64,000 nt of DNA from Sternotherus odoratus (lineage: Eukaryota > Chordata > Testudines > Kinosternidae), in assembly GCA_032164245.1 (NCBI GenBank), contig JAVMKO010000005.1:58575442-58639441 (forward strand), given 5' to 3'. The position numbers and the translations under genes were made by a program. Below, piece by piece: positions 57,816-64,000 of this stretch. Numbering within the stretch: the first letter of the stretch is position 1; every line of letters starts with the position of its first letter. The notes beneath the pieces are model-generated. The model ran no database searches and was not told the DNA's origin. It was given only the letters and a program-made list of their open reading frames with translations.

Positions 57816-58030
57816 AATCAGAGAAGTAGCCGTATTAGTCTGGAATTGCAGAAGTGACAAAGAGTCCTATGGCACCTTAAAGACTAAAGTATTGAAACAT
57901 AAGCTTTCGTGGGCTAATACCCACTTCGTCAGATGCATGCAGTGGAAGTATCCAGGGGCAGGTATAAATAAGTAGGCAAGAACCAGGGTGGAGATAATAA
58001 GGTTAGTCCAATCAGGCTGAACCAGCTTGT
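57816..58030. repeat. CTTTCGTGGGC-family repeat, forward copy
   Basis: AATCAGAGAAGTAGCCGTAT, TAGTCTGGAATTGCAG, TGGCACCTTAAAGACTAAAG, ACATAAGCTTTCGTGGGCTA and CTTCGTCAGATGCATGCAG show the linear order of the family without fold-back. It continues through GGTTAGTCCAATCAGG. A MITE end scrap (GGGTATGTCTACACTAG) lies just before it at 57757. Confidence 0.65.
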
Positions 58031-58081
58031 TATCTCTAATCAGGGAGGATGAGATATTCCTCTAGCAGCTGAACTGGAGGT

Positions 58082-58342
58082 GTGAAGGTTTAGATAGGGG
58101 GTGATGTCCTGGGGGGGGTTAGGGGTGCAGGGTCTATGGAGGGGGCAGTCAGGGGCAAGGAGCAGGGGAGGTTGGATGGTTTGAAGGTTCTGAAGGAGGT
58201 GGTCAGGGGCAGGAAGTGGGTGAGGGTCAGATGGGGGTGGGGCAAGGCTGTTTGTGGAGGCACAGCCTTCCTTATTAGACCCTCCGAAAAATTTTGCAAT
58301 CCCAATGTGGCCCTCGGGCCAAACGGTTTGACCACGCCTGCT
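58082..58342. mobile_element. hAT 3' fragment
   Basis: G-rich units such as GTCAGGGGCAAGGAGCAGGG lead to AATGTGGCCCTCGGGCC and the terminus GGTTTGACCACGCCTG. It is the same group as 52058-52825. The left end is absent. Confidence 0.65.
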
Positions 58343-58689
58343 ATATACCATGCCACTGACTAGACATGCAATGATCATCCTGGCTTTTTATTTGAAAAGG
58401 AAAAGGGAAAGGAAAAGAAAGATAAACACAAAGACTCCCAGTCACAATTCATTACCTCTGCCATTTTCATGTTCAATTAATTATTAAGCCCTTGCTTACA
58501 GTAGAATGACGTAGAGAGCTGGCTATAACATGGTTCCAGTTTGCAGTGTAGACAGGATTTTTTAAATGGCTTGTAATTGGGATTTACTGATGCACGATGG
58601 AAACCCTATTAGTTCTGCCAATGCACTTCTAGTGAATATATTTTCTGTTTCTCTCTCTAAGAATAGACTGAGGGTTTGATTATGCTTCA

Positions 58690-58868
58690 AGCTGGAGCTG
58701 TAATTTCCATCCTGGGTCGACGTACACACACTATCTTTGAGCGACCTAGCATGCTAAAAATAGCAGGGTAGCCGCTATGGTGCTACGCAAGATTAATCCA
58801 ACCTAGCTCACACACATCTACCTGAGCTGGAAATTTCACTGCCAGCTTGATGTGTATACATACCCTGC
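58690..58868. mobile_element. MITE, probably Harbinger-type
   Basis: CTGGGTCGACGTACACACAC and TGTGTATACATACCCTG face each other. GTAATTTCC and GGAAATTTCACTGCC are inverted boxes just inside. The exact ends are unclear. Confidence 0.45.
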
Positions 58869-58957
58869 GTCTATCCTGTTGTTGTTTTATAATGCATTGC
58901 AGAGTTGTTGATTTTAAAAAGAAAAATAGTAACCAGCAGTTTATATACACATATATA

Positions 58958-59095
58958 AAACAACTTTCATGTTGTATATATGTGTTTCAATCTCCAAGCT
59001 CTTTACAAAGATGAATTACTCCCAGATTGATGGCACATCAAGATGAAGTTGCTTGCCCAGTGTTGTGCAACTAGTGAGTCATGAAACAATCAAAA
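58958..59095 (+). repeat. L2-like LINE 3' fragment
   Basis: CAAGCTCTTTACAAAGATGA, then AGATGAAGTTGCTTGCCCAG and GCAACTAGTGAGTCATG follow the order of the old L2 3' tail (CTTTACAAAG to TTGCCCAAGG). Confidence 0.45.
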
Positions 59096-60134
59096 GGTAA
59101 AGGAATGAGTGGGTGATAAAACTACTGGTGAGCTTCCTGACTGCCAGTGTCTTGCTCGCTAATCACTGATTACCTGTACCGTTGGTATCCCCAGTAAATG
59201 ACCTCCTGGTCCTGGTATCATTTTTTTTCGTTTTCTAAATGCTGGCTTGATACCTTGCTTCCCTCCTTTTTGCGGGCCCTTAACCCTTAAGGCCAAATGT
59301 TTAACGTGTTGAAGACTGTCCAGATTTTAAAAGCATGTTGTGAAAGAGAAAAGGCTTCTGATCACGGAGAGATAGAACATAATAGATAATGCTTTCTGGG
59401 CTAACTGCAACCAGCTGGCACATTTTAAACATAACTGCCTGTGAAGGGCAAAAATCATGTTCACTAATATGTTCACTATTTTTCTAATATAATGCATGTT
59501 CCAAGTGTGTGTTACATGAATCATGGTGAGAAGGCATGGTGAGGTGAGGAAAAACAACAACATGGGCCTGGCAACGGAGGCCATTGGTGGAGTAAGACGG
59601 ATGTTCCAGCAGGGGTAGAGCATATTGCTTTTAAGAAGGGAGGAAACAACCCTGAAAATAAAGGTTGGGCTTCTGCTCTGGAGACAAGGAGGAGAGGAGA
59701 CTCCAGACGATTTGTCTCCAGTCCCTGTGGAAAAAGTCCTGAGGCCAAGTTTATTTCTCTTCAGGGACCTAAAGGTTTGTAATCAGGCTTGGCAGACTAT
59801 GCTGTTGTCTTCCTTAGTATTTCTCTAGCATTATGTGAGGGTGTGGTATTTTACAGAAATCAAAGAAAGTCCTACAACACTTGCAGCCTGCTACTGTAAA
59901 GTGCTGAGGGCCCTCATGTGCCACTGAAGTACCTCCCAGTTGAAAGTGTTGATTGATCATGTTGTAAGATCTATGACAACAGAACATCTGTGATAAGGAG
60001 ACAGGAGATGGGGGAACAAGATTACAGTAAAGCAATGCAAATGAAGCACTTGCCCACATTGGGGATTTCAGAAGTTAGTGGCCAGATACAGTGAAGCTGT
60101 ACCAGACCCACTGGCTTCAGTGTAACTGCTTATG

Positions 60135-60345
60135 TGTGTGTAGAGGGCTTGTAGCTCCACGCCCTGATCGTAGGAGCCCTGGGCGCATGGGATCCCCACA
60201 ACGAGCCGGTACTGAGCGCGTGCGGAGTCGGTCAGCGCTACGCCCAGCTCATGAGACAGCTCATGGTGTCATCAGGTGGTCCAGAGACATATACACTGAA
60301 CACATCACCAGTACTAGGTCGAGTAGCTGACCAGGGAAATAATCC
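60135..60345 (+). pseudogene. C-terminal relic of a non-LTR retrotransposon protein
   Basis: One frame reads LHALIVGALGAWDPHNEP then CGVGQRYAQLMRQLMVSS. After a shift near 60265-60272 another reads IRWSRDIYTEHIT. This order resembles the C-terminal region of R2-like LINE proteins in reptiles. Stops follow. The downstream C/A-rich 300 bp may be its 3' untranslated region. Confidence 0.5.
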
Positions 60346-60958
60346 ATCCCTCCTTCCCTGACAAACAGAGGGACGCACCCTACCCATGTACTTATCGCCT
60401 ATACCACCACTGACTTGGACTTTCACTACACCCCATGGGTGGCGTACCCGAACACACCTATACACCTATGCTTTAAAAAACTCCCACACCCCAATCTGGA
60501 TCTATACTTGATATGTAATATGCATGTACCCTGTAAACCCTGTACCTGTTACCTACAATCGCCCATAACCCCAGCCTGACTCCAGATGTTCAGTACCTTA
60601 CTTCTCAATTTGTGTATGTTTTCATTTTTAACTTGAGCTTCCAATGACACACATGCAATATGGATCGGATATATATAGGGGGAGGACCCATCTGCACCTG
60701 GGGAAGTTATTTCGAGGGAAATCTTGATAAACAAAGTGTTTCTTGGGAAGGAAGGTTGGTTGGGGCCCAAGAGAGGGTTTCACTTTCAGGTAAAAAGGGG
60801 GTACATGGAAAACAACATGAAGGAAGTGCTGGATTTGACACTCCTGAGCTGCAGGTACACCCCAGTTGGAGCCCCTTTCATGGCCCTGCCCTACTCCTGC
60901 AATGAGGTGCACTCTTGTTGCCCCACATTGAGCTATCTGCTGGACTGGTGGGTGGCCA

Positions 60959-61080
60959 TAGAGTAACTAGATAGCAAAAGTGAAAAATCAGGACGGGGGG
61001 AGGGGGAATAGGAGTCCATATAAGAAAAACACCCCAAAATCAGGACTGTCCCTATAAAATCAGGACATCTGGTCACCCTA
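60959..61080. mobile_element. Short hAT-like MITE, 122 bp
   Basis: GGTGGCCA flanks it at 60951-60958 and 61081-61088. The right end CATCTGGTCACCCTA mirrors the diverged left end TAGAGTAACTAGATAGC. Internal CAGGAC/TCAGGACTGTCC boxes match the family of the 26846-28160 element. Confidence 0.8.
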
Positions 61081-61391
61081 GGTGGCCACCATCCCTCCCC
61101 ATTGGGAAGGCTGAGCATCTCCAATCCCCAGGCCATTGCTCCTTGTCTTTGGGTGGGATCTGTCCAAAAAGAGGGATGTGTATTGGGATGCCTGCCCCAC
61201 TACCCCAGCTGAGCCATAATTGTCCAGTGGTAGGGTGTCCTCTGCCGAGATGGTGTCGGCATCCTTTCACACCAAAGCAGTGAATTTCAGAGTTACTGAC
61301 CCATAGTGATGCATGCTATAGCCTACACCACTCAGAGCTGGTGTTTCTGGCTCTCTGCAGACTCAGGCACTGCATCCGTTCCACACAGGTC

Positions 61392-61437
61392 ATGTTTTCT
61401 TTCTTTCTTTCATTTCTTTTCTTTTCTTTTCTTTCTG
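61392..61437 (+). repeat. CTTT-type simple repeat
   Basis: Alternating TTTCTTTC and TTTTCTTTTC units, ordinary pyrimidine simple sequence. Confidence 0.8.
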
Positions 61438-61861
61438 TTACTAGGAAAGCTAGATTTTTAAGAAAACTGTGCTCTGGACATCAGCACATGACTTTGGGAG
61501 CCTAGGTACTAGGCAGCAGGCAGGGAAGAGAAAAAGGCCAGCTGTTCTTCAAACAGCATTCTTTTAGATAACTAATTTCAGGGCTGACCAGAGGGACTTA
61601 CAAGCAATAGAAAGGGGAGTTTTAAGGGTTCAGTAAATATAGCAGTTAAGGGTGAGATTTTGCCTGAATTCTGTGTACATTGAAATAAATGGTACAACTT
61701 CCTCAGTGGGAACAGAATGAGTCCAACGTTGAACACACATGAAATTTTAGAGCTGTACATTTTTGATTTGATCCTGCTCTTATTGACATGAAGATAGGGG
61801 AAGTCTGGGCCATCTGTCAATTATCTGATGTTGGAAAATTCACTTCAGAAGCAGGAAGAGA

Positions 61862-61906
61862 ACTTTTCTCAGACACAATGGCACACTTTACCACTGAGCT
61901 ATACCC
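61862..61906 (-). repeat. tRNA 5'-half-like sequence (SINE or tRNA relic)
   Basis: On the minus strand GGGGTATAGCTCAGTGGTAA with AGTGTGCCATTGTGTC resembles the acceptor and D-arm half of a tRNA, with an A box. No B box, anticodon arm or 3' half follows. It is not a functional tRNA gene. Confidence 0.4.
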
Positions 61907-63683
61907 CATGACAGCAGTACTACGCTGAGTAAAACTCATATGTGCAAGAGACAGATCTTGTGCCGGGATTGGTCCAAGACTCTGGAATGAACTCACCCCC
62001 AGGAACTATGGATAAAACAAACCTCACTATCTTTCACTCCAAGAGCAAGGTGCACTTCTCCCACATGCCTTTGACCTGGTCTTGTCTGACATATATACAT
62101 AACAAAAAGGGGTGGGGAAAACTATTAAAATAAGACATTCCGCTGCCCACACTTCTCTCCCTGGAGGGAGGACAAGCGAACAAACAAAGTTAGTAAAGCT
62201 GCTTAATGTACTTCTTTAAGGCACTGAGATACTATGGAAATGGGTGTGACATAAGAACCTATATAGAATAGAATGGACTCACTACAAACACATTATGTTA
62301 GACTACATTATTACAATGCACTTGAATGTGAAATCTTTTTAGAACATTTCAGACGTTCTTTGACATTTTTATAACATTGGCATAAGCTCTCCCTTCTGTT
62401 GCTGTCTGCATTGATGTCAAGCCCAGAATCAAAGTGGTGTTGATTTGTAAATAACGAGCTGCAAAATTTTACACCAACAAGATAACAAGGTGTTTCAGAT
62501 AAGTAGACAGGAGATGAGCCGCTCTTTTATGATGTGTAAATGTCTGAGGGCAAAGTTGTACCACTGATTTTTGACAACAACTCCCTATTGGATGCAATGG
62601 AAAGTTCTGCTTACTAACATCTGACATGTTTGTTATTTGTTCTCCAGGGAGAGAACTGTGGGCAGTGGAATGTCTTGTTTTAGTAGGTGTGTTACATATT
62701 GTTATGTATATATGTATAGCACAGAATGTGGGGCTCAGAGACATTCTTTGCTCTACAACTCTGGACCCTTTTTGCATCTCCCAGAATCTGATCTGCTCTC
62801 GTGGCTGATGCAACCTGTGGCATAAATTAGAGCAGATGCAGAGTCTTCTCCCCTCAGTTTCCCCACAGCTGCCAATGGGCTGCTCTGCACAGTACTGTGA
62901 TATCTTTTGCTTTCTGCCACCAACTCTCTGTATAACTTTTTTCATGAGTAAAGTACCCGAATGCATGAATGCTAAGCATCTAAACTGCATTGCTGATTAT
63001 GCACTATCTATATCTTATGACTTTAAAAACAAAGTTTATGTTTGTGAATAATCTAAGCACTATGACCAGATGTACAGACACTCTTTTCTCAATCTATATA
63101 TTATATATATTTTTTCAAGGTTAGCTTTCATATTTTTTTAAAATCTGTTCCTTTTTACCTGTTGCTTCCCCCCAGCCTGTCTCTAAGCCTATTCTGCCCC
63201 TGTGCTGTAAGTATTTTCTGGGTATTTCCTGTCTGTTTCTGCCCTCTCTGCCATTTATACCACCAGACTGGCCTCCCTGAAATCAATGGCAAAACTACCA
63301 TAGTTTTCAGTAGGACCTTAATTTAGTCCCAGATACTTGAAATCAGGGCTCATTTTAGGCCAGGTCACATTAGATCAGTGGTGACCTGTTTTGGTGGGAG
63401 GTGGTGTTTTTGCAGGGGTGGGAGAGGGACCTTTGAAACTGCCATCTTGCTTTCTGGAATCTCACTTTTTTTGTTTTTTAAATAAAACTTAAACCTTGGA
63501 AACATGGAAGCATAAAGAGTCTGCTGAAACAATAGCTCTGGAAAGTGTGAACCACCCTATTCATCTTGATGACGTGCTAACCAAGGCCTTCTCTTGCTCT
63601 GAGTCATCATCAGTTAATGGCTAGTCACTGCACCAGTTTTGTTGCTAAGGTCAACTGTAGTCAAGGAATCTCCTCCCCTCACT

Positions 63684-63839
63684 TATAGCACCTAAGAGAC
63701 TAACTAGTTTATTCCAGCATAAGCTTTCAAGAGTAGCTCATGAAAGCTTATGCTGAAATAAAGTAGTTAGTCTCTAAGGTGCTACAAGTATTCCTCGCTT
63801 TCTTTACGGATACAGACTAACACGGCTGCTATTCTTGAA
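63684..63839. mobile_element. Fold-back insertion with 12-bp duplication (copy 3)
   Basis: CCTCCCCTCACT (63672-63683) and CCTCCCCTGACT (63840-63851) differ at one base. The arms TAGCACCTAAGAGACTAACT and the inverse AGTTAGTCTCTAAGGTGCTA are about 50 bp each and meet near ATAAGCTTTCAAGAGTAGCT. The constant end GGATACAGACTAACACGGCT lies at the right. Confidence 0.8.
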
Positions 63840-63896
63840 CCTCCCCTGACTTGGCTTCCTTCCTCTTCTCTCCCCTCTTCCAGAGAGGCAGATATG

Positions 63897-64000
63897 TAGG
63901 CCTGTTCTATACTAAATTAGGTTAGCATGATTATGTCATTCAGGGTGTGAAAAATCCACAAGCCTGAACAGGTAGCTAAGCAGACCTAAAAGTCTCCATA
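63897..64000. mobile_element. Harbinger-type MITE, runs off the window
   Basis: TAGGCCTGTTCTATACTAAA then CAGGGTGTGAAAAATCCACA match (inverted) the MITE at 56602-57048. The right end is beyond position 64000. Confidence 0.5.

Larger units (their letters stand above)
61088..63683. other. Intergenic, little recognised
   Basis: Apart from the simple repeat and tRNA-like piece, no gene or complete element is visible. The short frames lack splice or motif support. Confidence 0.35.

Noticed and set aside
60724..60966. 80-codon frame with a GTACACC site inside
   Set aside because: It runs into the short hAT at 60959 and lies in probable LINE 3' debris. The donor-like site is weak and there is no partner.

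Overview
The window is vertebrate nuclear DNA, most likely a turtle and less likely a crocodilian. Reasons: spliced genes with GT-AG introns, a CpG-rich promoter, relic MIR SINEs, CR1/L2/L3-type LINE debris, and a heavy load of hAT, Harbinger and pogo/Tigger DNA transposons. Nothing looks prokaryotic, and no CRISPR array, operon or rRNA gene is present. Most long reading frames are shadows inside GC-rich transposons; the real host exons are short and had to be found from splice sites plus family motifs.

Host genes. (1) Plus strand, 2083 to 17123: the last six exons of a threonine/serine dehydratase-like gene (PLP fold type II plus a C-terminal ACT domain). They join in frame to 207 codons and a stop; the 5' half lies upstream of the window. 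(2) Minus strand, 55119 down to 41423: a complete four-exon gene for a 125-residue three-helix membrane protein that I recognise as TMEM254, with its first exon in a CpG-rich island at about 54.83-55.40 kb. Two weaker exon-like segments (29098-29165 and 44442-44540, plus strand) are listed as candidates.

Mobile DNA. A nearly intact Tigger/pogo transposon (45093-47933, TA duplications, perfect inverted ends) lies in TMEM254 intron 3; its transposase is broken by one inserted and one deleted base in homopolymers. A 323-bp internally deleted relative (2318-2640) lies in an intron of the first gene. A full-length Harbinger element (33082-37559, ATC duplications) carries a damaged HARBI1-type transposase, a convergent Myb/SANT-like gene, and an unexplained 94-codon plus-strand frame inside the Myb gene's intron. 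Ten hAT-like elements have matching or near-matching 8-bp duplications, several centred on TA. There are also a solo LTR (20024-20845), Tigger- and Harbinger-type MITEs, a degraded LINE C-terminus at about 60.2 kb, and three fold-back insertions with unusual 11-12 bp duplications.

Layout: 1-17.3 kb dehydratase-like gene; 17.3-41.4 kb intergenic, transposon-rich, with the Harbinger at 33-37.6 kb; 41.4-55.1 kb TMEM254; 55.1-64 kb intergenic repeats.
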